From: Pseudonocardia endophytica | GTDB taxonomy: Bacteria > Actinomycetota > Actinomycetes > Mycobacteriales > Pseudonocardiaceae | Reading direction: 5' to 3' | Assembly (NCBI RefSeq): GCF_004339565.1 | Contig: NZ_SMFZ01000001.1 | Location: 2,914,001 to 2,978,000 of the forward strand | DNA length: 64,000 bases | The notes under the pieces: model-generated | Told to the model about the DNA's origin: nothing | Seen by the model: only the letters and a program-made list of their open reading frames with translations | Database searches by the model: none | Part shown: one piece after another, positions 16,599 through 28,034 of the stretch | Position numbering within the stretch: position 1 is the first letter of the stretch | Layout of the letters: each line of letters starts with the position of its first letter | Translations under genes and position numbers: made by a program

Positions 16599-17768
16599 AT
16601 GGCGTTCGATCCGCGTGCCGAGACCGGAATCCCGACCGAGCCGGTGGGGTCGATGCCCCGCCCGTCGACGTTGCAGGAGGCCTACGCCGCCTACGACGAG
16701 GGAAAGATCGACAAGGCGGCTCTGGAGCAGGAGCAGGAGGCCGCGGTCAAGGACACGATCGACCGCTACGAGTCGACCGGTGCCACGATCATCTCCGACG
16801 GCGAGCAGCGGTGGTCGTCGTTCGCCACGTACCCGATCACCGACACCCTGGCCGGCACCGGCCTGGCTCCCTCGCTCGGACCGGGCGGACAGTTCTTCGC
16901 GATCTTCGCCGACGGGCACGGACGCCAGCTGCCGAAGCTCGAGCGGGGCCCGTTCGAGTACCAGAACTACGCCGCCGACTCGTTGAAGAAGTCCATCGCC
17001 TACGCGAAGAAGCCGATGAAGCAGGCCGTCATCGCGCCGTCGATGCTGGCGCTGCTCTACCCGCTCAAGGACCCGGTGGACGGCTACAGCCGCGAGGACT
17101 TCGAGGCCAAGCTCATCGACGAGTGCGAGAAGGACATCCGCGACGCGTTCGCCGCGGGCGCCGCGCGTGTGTCCGTGGACTTCACCGAGGGCCGCCTGGC
17201 CACCCGTGAGGACCCGCGCAACCCGTGGACCGGCGCCGGGTTGCTGCCGCACTTCATCGAGCTCAACAACCGGGTGATGGCCCGGTTCTCGCCCGAGGAG
17301 CGGACCAACATCGGGATCCACACCTGTCCCGGTGGTGACCGGGACTCCGTGCACTCCGCCGACGTGCCCTACAACAACCTCCTCCCCGAGATGTTCACGA
17401 TCAACGCCGGCTACTTCCTGATCCAACTGGCGAGCGAGCGGGAGAAGGACCCGGTCTACGAGTCCATCGGCAAGAACATCCGCACCGACGCCGACGGCGT
17501 CACGCAGATGGCCTACATCGGCGTGATCAACCCGGGCAACCCGCGGGTCGAGGGCGCACAGGAGGTCGCCGACCGGCTCGTGCGGGCCGCGGACTTCATC
17601 CCCAAGGAACAGCTCGGCTCGACCGACGACTGCGGGTTCTCGCCGTTTTCGATCGACGAGAAGCCGAACCACGGCTCGCCGGACTTCGCCCGCGACGTCG
17701 CGTTCCAGAAGATCAAGAACCGGGTCGACGGCACGAAGATGGCCGCCGAGAAGCTCGGCGTGGGGTGA
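16599..17768 (+). CDS. Cobalamin-independent methionine-synthase (MetE C-terminal)-like zinc enzyme, copy 1
   Basis: A 389-residue TIM-barrel protein of the UROD/MetE-like superfamily; the ATG follows GAGGAGACC. It matches the MetE C-terminal catalytic half: TEPVGSMPRP at the start, zinc-site candidates His241 and Cys243 (GIHTCPGG) and Cys345 (STDDCGFSPF). Full MetE is about 750 residues with a duplicated N-terminal half, which is absent here. Short forms transfer methyl or other groups between a thiol and a methylated donor, and some belong to xenobiotic pathways. A second copy follows 78 bp downstream. The acceptor thiol and donor are unknown. Confidence 0.85.
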   Translation: MAFDPRAETGIPTEPVGSMPRPSTLQEAYAAYDEGKIDKAALEQEQEAAVKDTIDRYESTGATIISDGEQRWSSFATYPITDTLAGTGLAPSLGPGGQFFAIFADGHGRQLPKLERGPFEYQNYAADSLKKSIAYAKKPMKQAVIAPSMLALLYPLKDPVDGYSREDFEAKLIDECEKDIRDAFAAGAARVSVDFTEGRLATREDPRNPWTGAGLLPHFIELNNRVMARFSPEERTNIGIHTCPGGDRDSVHSADVPYNNLLPEMFTINAGYFLIQLASEREKDPVYESIGKNIRTDADGVTQMAYIGVINPGNPRVEGAQEVADRLVRAADFIPKEQLGSTDDCGFSPFSIDEKPNHGSPDFARDVAFQKIKNRVDGTKMAAEKLGVG

Positions 17769-17846
17769 GAATGCCCGCGTGACGGCCGCGCGACTCACAC
17801 GCGGCCGCCACGTCCGCCCTCACCGGTACGACCGGAGGAACCCGAG

Positions 17847-18980
17847 ATGTTCGATGCCCGCGCCACGACCGGGATCCCGACCGAACCGGTCGGGTCGCTG
17901 CCCCGCCCGCAGGCGCTGCTCGACGCGAACGCCGCGTTCGACGACGGACGCATCGACGAGGCCGCCCTCGACGCCGCGCGCGACGACGCGGTGCGGGACA
18001 CGCTCGAGCACTACGCCGCGACCGGAGCGCCGGTCGTCTCGGACGGCGAGCAGCGCCGGTCGTCGTTCGCGGCGTACCCGGTGACCGACACACCGGGCGT
18101 CGCCGCGGAGCCGCCGGACGTCCTCGTCGACGGGCACGGGTGGCAGCTGCCCGGGCGGGTCGACGGTCCGTTCCGCTACCGGGCCTACGCGGGCGACGCG
18201 CTCGCCCGGTCGATCAGCCTCGCCACCGTGCCGATGAAGCAGTCCGTCGTCTCGCCGTCGACGCTGGCGTTGCTGTACCCGCTGCACGAGCAGACGCCGG
18301 ACTACCCGGCGGACCGGTTCGAGCAGGATCTCGTCGACGAGTGCGAGCGCGACATCCGGTCGGCGTTCGCGGCCGGCGCGGTCCGGGTCTCGATCGACTA
18401 CTCCGACGGGCGGCTCACCGCGGGCGGCGGGTCGCGGCACCGCCGTCCGGAGAACGGCCTGCCCACCCACGGGATCGAGTTGATCGCCCGTGTGATGCGG
18501 CGCTTCACCGCCCGCGAGCGGATGCACATCGGCGTGCACACGTGCGTGCCGCCGGACCGCGGCGCAGCGGGCGCACCGTCCTATCTGGAGCTGCTGCGCG
18601 AGATCCTGCGCATCGACGCCGGCTACTTCCTGCTGCAGCTCGCGGGCGAGCCGGACCGGGACGCGGTCTGCGCGACGATCGGCGAGCACCTGCGCGCCGA
18701 CGGCGGAGGCGTCACCCCGATCGCCCACCTCGGTGTGATCGACACCCGCAGCCCGCACGTCGAGAGCGCGCAGGAGGTCGCCGACGTGCTCGTCCGGGCG
18801 GCCGCGCACATCCCGGCCGAGCAGCTCGGCTCCACCGACGACTGCGGGTTCTCCCCGTTCTCGCGCGACCCGCGCCCGCTGGCCGGGCTCACCGACCTGG
18901 CGCGCGGCATCGCGTTCCGCAAGATCAGGAGCCGGGTCGACGGCACGCTGCTGGCCGCGGAGAAGCTGGGGTTCGCCTGA
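17847..18980 (+). CDS. MetE-like zinc enzyme, copy 2 (tandem paralogue)
   Basis: A 377-residue paralogue of the preceding gene. The two share the opening (TGIPTEPVGS-x-PRP), the central VPMKQ / SPS-x-LALLYPL segment and the end STDDCGFSPF. Zinc-site candidates are His231, Cys233 (GVHTCVPP) and Cys333. It differs by a shortened loop after residue 75 and a more Arg/Asp-rich sequence. The ATG is preceded by GGAGGAACCC. Side-by-side copies of one family suggest a duplication followed by substrate divergence, or two subunits. Both probably share the CRP-marked promoter upstream of copy 1. Confidence 0.85.
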   Translation: MFDARATTGIPTEPVGSLPRPQALLDANAAFDDGRIDEAALDAARDDAVRDTLEHYAATGAPVVSDGEQRRSSFAAYPVTDTPGVAAEPPDVLVDGHGWQLPGRVDGPFRYRAYAGDALARSISLATVPMKQSVVSPSTLALLYPLHEQTPDYPADRFEQDLVDECERDIRSAFAAGAVRVSIDYSDGRLTAGGGSRHRRPENGLPTHGIELIARVMRRFTARERMHIGVHTCVPPDRGAAGAPSYLELLREILRIDAGYFLLQLAGEPDRDAVCATIGEHLRADGGGVTPIAHLGVIDTRSPHVESAQEVADVLVRAAAHIPAEQLGSTDDCGFSPFSRDPRPLAGLTDLARGIAFRKIRSRVDGTLLAAEKLGFA

Positions 18981-19104
18981 CCGCGACGCCGCTCGGTGCC
19001 GGTCGTCGGACCTCGACGGCGGCGCGTCGGGCCAGGCTGTAGGGCGGCCTGTGCGATGGGGTGGCCCGCACTCGTCGCGGGCAGACGCGGCCCGTCACCG
19101 CTGA

Positions 19105-21420
<2,316 letters not shown>

Positions 21421-21421
21421 G

Positions 21422-22654
21422 TCATTCGCTCCGCAGGGCGTCGATGGGGGCGAGCCGGGCCGCCCGGCTCGCGGGGTAGACCCCGAACGCGAGGCCGATC
21501 CCGATGGACACGGCGAGCGCGAGGAGCGTGGCGGGCACCGAGACCACGACCGGCTGGCCGATGGCCGTGGCCAGCAGCACGGACCCGACGATCCCGAGGA
21601 TCGTGCCGCAGACCCCGCCCGCCAGGCCGAGGACGGCCGCCTCGACGAGGAACTGCCGCCGGATCACCTTCGGCGTCGCACCGAGTGCCTTGCGCAGGCC
21701 GATCTCGCGGATCCGTTCGGTGACCGAGACCAGCATGATGTTCATGACGCCGATGCCGCCGACCAGCAGCGAGATACCCGCGATGCCGGACAGCACGACG
21801 GTCAGGATGTCCGTGATCTGGTTCGCCGTGTCCAAGATGGACTGCTGGCTGGTGATCGTGAAGTCGGCGGAGTCCGGCGTGACGTCGTGGTGCAGGGCCA
21901 GCAGCTCGCCCTCCGCCTCCTGGTAGGCGGCCGACACGACGTCCTGCGACGCCGCTTGCAGGTAGATGTTCTGCACCGACGTCGCCGCGGTGCCGCCGAT
22001 CACCCGGTCCGCCGCTGTGCTGAGCGGCAGGACGGCCTGGTCGTCCTGGTTGGCGCCGGCGCTGGACCCGGCCGGGTCCAGCACGCCGATCACGGTGAGC
22101 GGGACCCCGCCCGCGGCGACCGTCCGCCCGACCGGCTCGCGGGTGCCGAACAGCTGCTGCGCCGTCGTCGCGCCCAGGACGACGACGGCGCCGTGCCCGG
22201 TGACGTCGTCGGCGCTCAGGAAGCGCCCGTCGCCGATGGTCCGGGACCGCACCGCTGCCCAGTCCTCGGTCGTGCCGACGACGGTGGTGGTCCAGTTCGT
22301 GCCCTCCGCGGTGAGCGACTCGGACTTCTGCACGGTCGGTGCGACGCCCGCGATGTCCGGGGCGGCCGTCCGGTCCCGCAGGGCGACGGCGTCGGCCTCG
22401 GTCAGCGTGGACGCCGTGCCCGCGCCGCCGCGGACCCCGCCGGTCGACGTACTGCTGCCGGGCGTGACGACGAGCAGATTGCTGCCCAGCGCGTTGATCC
22501 GCTGGTTGACGCTCGCCTGCGCGCCCTGGCCGAGCCCGACGGTGAGCATGACCGCCGCGACGCCGATCAGGATGCCCAGCATGGTCAGCGCGGAGCGCAT
22601 CCGGTGCGCCCGTACGGCGTCCAGCCCCGTCCGGATCGTCTCCGCCCAGTTCAC
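21422..22654 (-). CDS. MacB-like ABC transporter permease (FtsX-type)
   Basis: A 410-residue protein with the MacB/FtsX layout: an N-terminal membrane helix ([21 protein letters not shown]), a large extracytoplasmic domain of about 220 residues, and three C-terminal helices. These carry [29 protein letters not shown], with the coupling-helix motif [11 protein letters not shown]. It starts with GTG at 22654 overlapping the ATPase stop (GTGA). With the ATPase and adaptors it should form an exporter for peptides, antibiotics or lipids. In a Gram-positive cell the adaptors would work at the outer face of the membrane. Confidence 0.92.
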   Translation of the reverse strand: MNWAETIRTGLDAVRAHRMRSALTMLGILIGVAAVMLTVGLGQGAQASVNQRINALGSNLLVVTPGSSTSTGGVRGGAGTASTLTEADAVALRDRTAAPDIAGVAPTVQKSESLTAEGTNWTTTVVGTTEDWAAVRSRTIGDGRFLSADDVTGHGAVVVLGATTAQQLFGTREPVGRTVAAGGVPLTVIGVLDPAGSSAGANQDDQAVLPLSTAADRVIGGTAATSVQNIYLQAASQDVVSAAYQEAEGELLALHHDVTPDSADFTITSQQSILDTANQITDILTVVLSGIAGISLLVGGIGVMNIMLVSVTERIREIGLRKALGATPKVIRRQFLVEAAVLGLAGGVCGTILGIVGSVLLATAIGQPVVVSVPATLLALAVSIGIGLAFGVYPASRAARLAPIDALRSE

Positions 22655-23355
22655 GACGCCACCCCTGCGGTGTCCGAGACGACCTCGCCGTCGTGCAGGC
22701 GCAGCACCCGTCGTGCGCGGGCCGCGACGTCCTGCTCGTGCGTGATCAGCACGATCGTGCGGCCTGCCTCGTGCAGCTCGTCGAGCAGGTCGAGCACGTC
22801 CTCGGTGGACGACGAGTCGAGGTTGCCGGTCGGCTCGTCGGCGAGGATCAGGGCGGGGTCGGTGACAAGCGCCCGCGCGACGGCGACCCGCTGCTGCTGC
22901 CCGCCGGACAGCTCGCCCGGCCGGTGCGCGAGGCGCTCGCCGAGCCCGACGCGCTCCAGTGACGCCTCGGCCCGCCGCCTGCGCTCGGCGCGTCCGGTCC
23001 CGGCGTAGCAGAGCGGCAGCTCGACGTTCCGCCACGCCGGCATCGACGGCAGCAGGTGGAACTGCTGGAACACGAAGCCGATCCGCTGGTTGCGCACCGC
23101 GGCCAGCTCCTCCTCGGACATCCCGCCGACGTCGGCGCCGGCCAGCCGGTAGGTGCCAGCGGTCGCGACGTCGAGGCAGCCCAGGATGTGCATGAGCGTC
23201 GACTTGCCGGAGCCGGACGGGCCCATGATCGCCACGTACTCGCCCTCGGCGACGGTGACGTCGACCCCGTGCAGGGCGGTGACCTCGAGCGTCCCGCTGC
23301 GGTAGGTCTTGGTGATGCCGGTCAGCTCGAGGAGCGGGGACGGGTCGGGGGTCAT
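22651..23355 (-). CDS. MacB-like ABC transporter ATP-binding protein
   Basis: A 234-residue LolD/MacB-type ATPase. It shows Walker [12 protein letters not shown], the Q-loop [18 protein letters not shown], the ABC signature [16 protein letters not shown], Walker [14 protein letters not shown], and the H-loop [10 protein letters not shown]. It starts with an ATG overlapping the upstream adaptor stop (ATGA) and overlaps the permease by four bases, so translation of the set is coupled. Confidence 0.95.
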   Translation of the reverse strand: MTPDPSPLLELTGITKTYRSGTLEVTALHGVDVTVAEGEYVAIMGPSGSGKSTLMHILGCLDVATAGTYRLAGADVGGMSEEELAAVRNQRIGFVFQQFHLLPSMPAWRNVELPLCYAGTGRAERRRRAEASLERVGLGERLAHRPGELSGGQQQRVAVARALVTDPALILADEPTGNLDSSSTEDVLDLLDELHEAGRTIVLITHEQDVAARARRVLRLHDGEVVSDTAGVAS

Positions 23356-24662
23356 CCTCCACCGCCCTGTCCGGTGCCCGTGCGGCCGTTCCCGTCGCCG
23401 CCGGCACCGCCGCCACCGCCGAACGGTCCGCCGCCACCGAACCCGCCGCCCCCGCTGCCGGCGGTGGCCGCCGGGTCGGCAGCCGGTGCGGCCGGGACCA
23501 CGATCCGCATCCCGTCGTGCACTCCCGGACCGCTGATCTGCGAGTTCCCGTCCGACGACAGGCCGACCGTCACCAAGACCGGCACCTGCTGGCCGTCGCG
23601 CTCCTCGCGGACGACGGTGCCCCCGTTCTCCTGGTGGACGGCGGCCGTGGGCGCGACGAGGACGTTCGTGGCCTGCTCGACGACGATCTGGACCTGCGCG
23701 CTCGCGCCGTCGTGCAGCCCGTCAGGGGTCCCGCTGACCGTGATCGTCACCGGGTAGGTCGCGACGCCCGTGGTCGTCGTGGCGACGAGTCCGACCGTGG
23801 AGACCGTGCCGGCGACCGGCGTGGTGGCCCCGTTCGGGGTGATCATCACCTGCTGGCCCGTCCTGACCTGCGAGATCTGGGTGTCGTCGACCGAGGCGTC
23901 CACCTCGAACGTGTTCGTCGACACGACCACGATCTGCGACGTCGACGAGCCGGACGCCGACGACGTCGAGGCCCCGGAGCCACCCGCCGAGGAGCCGGAT
24001 GCTCCCCCACCTCCGCCGGACGCCGACCCGGCGCCGCCGCCCGACCCGGACGTCCCGCCGCCGCCCCCGGACCCGGAGCCGCTCGACGCGGCGGCCGCGC
24101 CCGACCCGCCCCCGGACGCCCCGCCCGCGATCTGCTGCCCGACCGTCAGGTCGACGGCGGCGACCGTCCCGGCGAACGGCGCGGTGAGCGTCGCCCCGGA
24201 CAGCGACTGCCGCGCCTCGTCGAGCTGCGCCTGCGCGGCCGTCACCGCCGCCTCGTCGGCGTCCCGCTGGGCGGCGGACGCGCCGGAGTCGGCGTCGACC
24301 TTCGCCTGCGCCGAGGCGAGCGTCGCCTTCGCCTGCGCGACCTGGCTCGGCAGCGACGCGGCGTCGATCGTCGCCAGCGTCTGGCCTGCGGCGACCGTGT
24401 CCCCCACCTTCACCGGGACCGACGTGACCTTCCCCGCGGCGCCGAAGTCCAGATCGGCCTCCTGCGCGGGCGCGATCGTGCCGCTCGCACCGACGGTGCG
24501 GTGCACCGATCCGGTCGTGACCATGCCGAACCGGGGCTCCGGCGTCGCGGCCGACGACCGGGTCACCCAGACGACCACGGCGGCGATCACCACGACCAGT
24601 ATCCCGATCGCCACCAGCACCCTGCGTCGCGTCAGGTGTTCCCGTACCGCCGGCATGCCCAC
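23352..24662 (-). CDS. First membrane-fusion protein of the exporter operon
   Basis: A 436-residue adaptor with an N-terminal helix (VLVAIGILVVVIAAVVVWV), the lipoyl-like half AAGKVTSVPVKVGDTVAAGQ, a coiled coil rich in Ala/Gln (QAKATLASAQAKV), and the second half FAGTVAAVDLTVGQQI. A Gly/Ser insert of about 75 residues then precedes a beta-barrel (VMITPNGATTPVAGTVSTVG). The C-terminus is also Gly-rich (GGGGFGGGGPFGGGGG). It opens the operon adaptor-ATPase-permease-adaptor. Start is GTG 24662 or ATG 24656; the ribosome site is weak in both cases. Confidence 0.85.
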   Translation of the reverse strand: MGMPAVREHLTRRRVLVAIGILVVVIAAVVVWVTRSSAATPEPRFGMVTTGSVHRTVGASGTIAPAQEADLDFGAAGKVTSVPVKVGDTVAAGQTLATIDAASLPSQVAQAKATLASAQAKVDADSGASAAQRDADEAAVTAAQAQLDEARQSLSGATLTAPFAGTVAAVDLTVGQQIAGGASGGGSGAAAASSGSGSGGGGGTSGSGGGAGSASGGGGGASGSSAGGSGASTSSASGSSTSQIVVVSTNTFEVDASVDDTQISQVRTGQQVMITPNGATTPVAGTVSTVGLVATTTTGVATYPVTITVSGTPDGLHDGASAQVQIVVEQATNVLVAPTAAVHQENGGTVVREERDGQQVPVLVTVGLSSDGNSQISGPGVHDGMRIVVPAAPAADPAATAGSGGGGFGGGGPFGGGGGAGGDGNGRTGTGQGGGG

Positions 24663-24749
24663 CCGTTTCTCGACGACTCGCTGTGCAGCCGAGTATCGAG
24701 GCGTCGACGGGTCCGGTTACTGAGCCGATCTCAGATCCGACAATCCGGA

Positions 24750-25985
24750 TCACGACATCCCGGACGCGGCGAGCGGGTCGTAGCCGGCAGACGTGAACAG
24801 CGACTGCATCTGGCGCCTGCGCACCCCGATGTTGGAACCCTCGATGACCGGGTACGCGAGCGCCTCGTCGAGGTGACGCTGGAGCGGGAACGCGGTGTCG
24901 TAGGCCGAGACGCCGACGACCTGGATCAGCCTGGTGATCACCTCGACGGCCGTCTCCGATCCGAGGACCTTGGCGTGCAGGGCCCACTCGAGCGCGTTCG
25001 GATCGCCGGACAGCGCCGCGTCCAGCGCACGCCATGACAGCAGCCGGGTGGACTCGATGCGGGCCTTCGCGTCGGCGAGGGCGTCCGAGACGGCCTGGTG
25101 GGAGATGATCGGGACGGCTCCGCCGCGGCGCTCGGTCGTCGCGAACCGGTACGCGACGTCGAACGCCTGCCGCATCGCCGCCACCGAGAACGTCCCGATC
25201 GACGCGCCGCTGCCGACGAACGCGTTGCGGGTCAGCTCGACCCCCTGCCCCTCGGCGCCGAGCAGGTTCGCCCGCGGGACGCGGACGTCGCGCAGCCGGA
25301 CCTGCGCGGTCAGGCAGCCGCGCAGACCCGGCAGGTCGTAGAGGTGTTCGACGTCGACGTGCCCGGCCAGGTGCTCCCGCTCGGCCACGACCAGCGAGAC
25401 ACCGCCCGGCGCCCGGCAGACGATCGTCATGACGTCCGGCCCGTCGCCGTCCCATCCGGGCAGGTGCGACGCCCACGCCTTGGTCCCGTTGATCACGTAG
25501 TGGTCGCCGTCCGGTTCCGCCGTCGTACGGGTCCCCTCCGCGGGGGCCGGGGCGTCGAAGTTCGCGCTGCCGCCCGGTTCCGAGTAGGCCATCGCGGCGA
25601 CCGGTGCGCCGCCGTCGGCCAGGAACGGGGCGACGAACCGCTCGATCTGCTCCGGCGTGCCCACCTGGTAGACCGGCACCAGCGCGATCAGCGGGCCGGC
25701 CATCGAGATCACGAAGTCCGGGCTGTGGCAGGCCCACTCCTCGATCAGGACCGCGGCGTCCACGCCGCTCCCGGCGGCGCCCCCGAACGGCACCGGGATC
25801 AGCCCCTTGAGGAATCCCGCCTCGACCGCCTTCTCGAACGCGGGACGGGCGAGCGCCGCGCGACGGGCCGGGTCCGGTTCGTCCCGGACGGCCGCGGCGA
25901 GGTCGCGCAGGTGCGCCTCGGCGAACTGACGGGCCACCTTCTTCAGCTGCTCCTGCTCGGGCGAGAGCGTGAACGAGACCGGCAT
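24750..25985 (-). CDS. Acyl-CoA dehydrogenase family protein
   Basis: A 411-residue acyl-CoA dehydrogenase-fold flavoprotein; the ATG at 25985 is preceded by GGAGGTG. It has the FAD/substrate motifs AAMAYSEPGGSANF and YVINGTKAWASHLPG, and the C-terminal helical bundle with VVGVSAYDTAFPLQRHLDEA and VIEGSNIG. The position of the usual catalytic glutamate near the C-terminal segment (DEALAYPVIEGS) is compatible with dehydrogenase activity. It follows AraC and amidohydrolase genes in the same direction with short gaps, suggesting a catabolic operon. The acyl substrate is unknown. Confidence 0.88.
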   Translation of the reverse strand: MPVSFTLSPEQEQLKKVARQFAEAHLRDLAAAVRDEPDPARRAALARPAFEKAVEAGFLKGLIPVPFGGAAGSGVDAAVLIEEWACHSPDFVISMAGPLIALVPVYQVGTPEQIERFVAPFLADGGAPVAAMAYSEPGGSANFDAPAPAEGTRTTAEPDGDHYVINGTKAWASHLPGWDGDGPDVMTIVCRAPGGVSLVVAEREHLAGHVDVEHLYDLPGLRGCLTAQVRLRDVRVPRANLLGAEGQGVELTRNAFVGSGASIGTFSVAAMRQAFDVAYRFATTERRGGAVPIISHQAVSDALADAKARIESTRLLSWRALDAALSGDPNALEWALHAKVLGSETAVEVITRLIQVVGVSAYDTAFPLQRHLDEALAYPVIEGSNIGVRRRQMQSLFTSAGYDPLAASGMS

Positions 25986-26044
25986 GGGCACCTCCGTCGT
26001 CGACGTGAGGCCCCAGGATCGCGACGGCGGCGGGTGGCGTCTGT

Positions 26045-26986
26045 TCAGTCCGTGCGCGGTTCCTGCACATTCCGTGCGCGCGCCTCGGTCGGGGTGCGCC
26101 CGAACCGGCGGCGGAACGCCCTGCTGAACGACGACGGGCCGTCGAAGCCCACGGAGGCGGCGATCTCGGTGACCGACGAACGCCCGCCAGCGTCGGCGAG
26201 CAGCGTCGCGGCCCGCTCGAGCCTGCGGCGGCGGACCATCGCCGCGAACGTCTCGCCGCCGGCGCTGACGGCGGCGTGCAGGGTACGGGCCGAGACACCG
26301 ATCTCGCGGCTCACGGTGGCGACACTCAGCGACGGGTCGGCGAGACCCCGCTCGACGTGCCGCTCGATCTCCGCCCGCAGCACCGCGCGGCGGTCGTCGG
26401 ATCCTGCTGCCCGCTCCGCGGCGACGGCGCTCACGGCCGAGACCATGGCGTGTTCGACGTCCGGTGTCCCGGCACCGGCCTCGAGGCCCCACATCGACGC
26501 CATCACGGCCGTCACGACGCCTCCTGCGCCCGTGGCGTCCCAGCTGCGGCCGGTCAGGGACCGCACCGCGTCGAGCCGCCCGCCGATCATCGCGTGCGGG
26601 ATGCGGTAGGACACCATCCCCCACGGGTCGTCGAACCCGAAGTGGTACGGCTCGGTCGTGTCGACGACGGTGAACCGCCCGGGCCGCACCACCGCCCGTC
26701 GACCGCCCTGCTCGACGGCGCACGTGCCGGCCGTCTGCACGTTCACGAACACGTACGCGCCGTCGGTCCGGGCGACCTCGCGGGCGCCGTGCGCGGTGCG
26801 CTGCGGCTGCGACGCGAGCCGCGCCCTGACGATCTGCCCGAGCGGGCGCGTCTCCACCCGGCTGTGGAAGTCGTCCGTCGCGCGCAGCCGGGACGGCGTC
26901 AGCGGGACGAACGCCTCGCAGATCACCTCGCGCCAGTAGCCGAACTGCTCGCCGGGCGGCCGGGCCGCCACGTCCCACACCGCCAT
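26045..26986 (-). CDS. AraC-family transcriptional regulator (AraC-binding-like / HTH18)
   Basis: A 313-residue protein; the ATG at 26986 has GGAGGTG upstream. The N-terminal effector domain (about 1-170) contains FGYWREVICEAFVPLTP and FTVVDTTEPYHFGFDD, typical of the AraC-binding-domain-like type. The C-terminal double helix-turn-helix covers about 205-305 (LSVATVSREIGVSARTLHAA, and VTEIAASVGFDGPSSFSRAF, then RRRFGRTPTEAR). Members of this group often respond to aromatic acids. It probably controls the flanking amidohydrolase and acyl-CoA dehydrogenase genes. Confidence 0.9.
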   Translation of the reverse strand: MAVWDVAARPPGEQFGYWREVICEAFVPLTPSRLRATDDFHSRVETRPLGQIVRARLASQPQRTAHGAREVARTDGAYVFVNVQTAGTCAVEQGGRRAVVRPGRFTVVDTTEPYHFGFDDPWGMVSYRIPHAMIGGRLDAVRSLTGRSWDATGAGGVVTAVMASMWGLEAGAGTPDVEHAMVSAVSAVAAERAAGSDDRRAVLRAEIERHVERGLADPSLSVATVSREIGVSARTLHAAVSAGGETFAAMVRRRRLERAATLLADAGGRSSVTEIAASVGFDGPSSFSRAFRRRFGRTPTEARARNVQEPRTD

Positions 26987-27033
26987 GCCGCACCTCCGGT
27001 CCCGGGGAAGCGTCACGCGTCCCGGCCGGACGG

Positions 27034-27981
27034 TCAATGCCCGCCGGTCCGGGTCAGCAGGCGGCGCGCGTTGTCGGTCGTCAGCTCGCGCCACGTACGC
27101 CCGTCCCCGGGAGGCGGCGCCGCGTCGACGGAGGCGACCTGGGCGCGGACGGCGGGCTCCGGCGTCCAGCAGAAGTCGCTGCCGTAGAGCAGCCGGTCGA
27201 CGCCGAGCGTGCGCTGCAGCGTCGGCACCTGGTGCGGGAACGGGGTCCCGGCCGTGTCGAACCACAGCCCGGCCAGCTGCTCCGGCACCGGCGTCCCGCT
27301 GCCGTCGCCGAACGCGGTGCGGAACAGCTCCACCCGGTCGGCCAGCAGCGGCAGCGCCCCGCCGCCGTGCGTGGCGATCCACCGGATGCGAGGGAAGCGC
27401 GTGAGCGTCCCGGACAGCGCGAGGTCGGTGAACGCGCGGGTGGTGTCGAACACGAACTCCAGCATCGGGCGCGGGCGGCCCGAGGTGAGCGCCTCCGCGC
27501 CGGGCGGGGACGTCGGGTGCACGAACACGGCGGCGCCGCGCCGGTCCAGTTCGGACCACAGCGGCTCGTGGTCCGGGTGCCCGAGGTAGCGTCCGCCCGC
27601 GTTCGTCTCCACCGTGACGCCGTCGCTGCCCAGCTCCCCGAGCGCGTGCGCGGCCTCGGCGAGCGCGCCGTCGACGTCGGGCAGCGGGAGGGAGGCGAAG
27701 TGCCCGAACCGGTCCGGGCGCCCGGCCCGCAGCGCGGCGCCGTACTCGTTGACCTCGCGGGCGAGGTTCCGGGCGGCGGCGTCGTCGCCGAAGTGGACCC
27801 CCGGCGAGGACACCGACAGGACCGATGCCGCGATCCCGCAGGAGTCCATCAGGGCGAGGTGCGCCTCCGGGCTCCAGTCCGGCCAGCCGGGCATGCCGTC
27901 CGGGTGGTCGTGCCCGGCCGACCGGGCGGCGTCCACGTAGGACTCGGTGACGAAGTGGGCGTGGACGTCGACGAGACTCAT
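27034..27981 (-). CDS. Amidohydrolase of the ACMSD / 6-methylsalicylate-decarboxylase-like family
   Basis: A 315-residue TIM-barrel metal enzyme. Metal-site motifs are DVHAHF (HxH, residues 5-10), FVHPTSPP (middle His), IATHGGGALP and YGSDFCW with the catalytic Asp. These are the pattern of amidohydrolase_2 proteins, which include aminocarboxymuconate-semialdehyde decarboxylase and aromatic-acid decarboxylases. It would hydrolyse or decarboxylate a ring-derived acid. It is divergent from a PucR gene with 53 bp between starts, the probable control region. Confidence 0.88.
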   Translation of the reverse strand: MSLVDVHAHFVTESYVDAARSAGHDHPDGMPGWPDWSPEAHLALMDSCGIAASVLSVSSPGVHFGDDAAARNLAREVNEYGAALRAGRPDRFGHFASLPLPDVDGALAEAAHALGELGSDGVTVETNAGGRYLGHPDHEPLWSELDRRGAAVFVHPTSPPGAEALTSGRPRPMLEFVFDTTRAFTDLALSGTLTRFPRIRWIATHGGGALPLLADRVELFRTAFGDGSGTPVPEQLAGLWFDTAGTPFPHQVPTLQRTLGVDRLLYGSDFCWTPEPAVRAQVASVDAAPPPGDGRTWRELTTDNARRLLTRTGGH

Positions 27982-28034
27982 GGGCGGGCTCCGGGGATAC
28001 TCGGGCGGATGGACACGTGCGAGGAGGCACGTCG

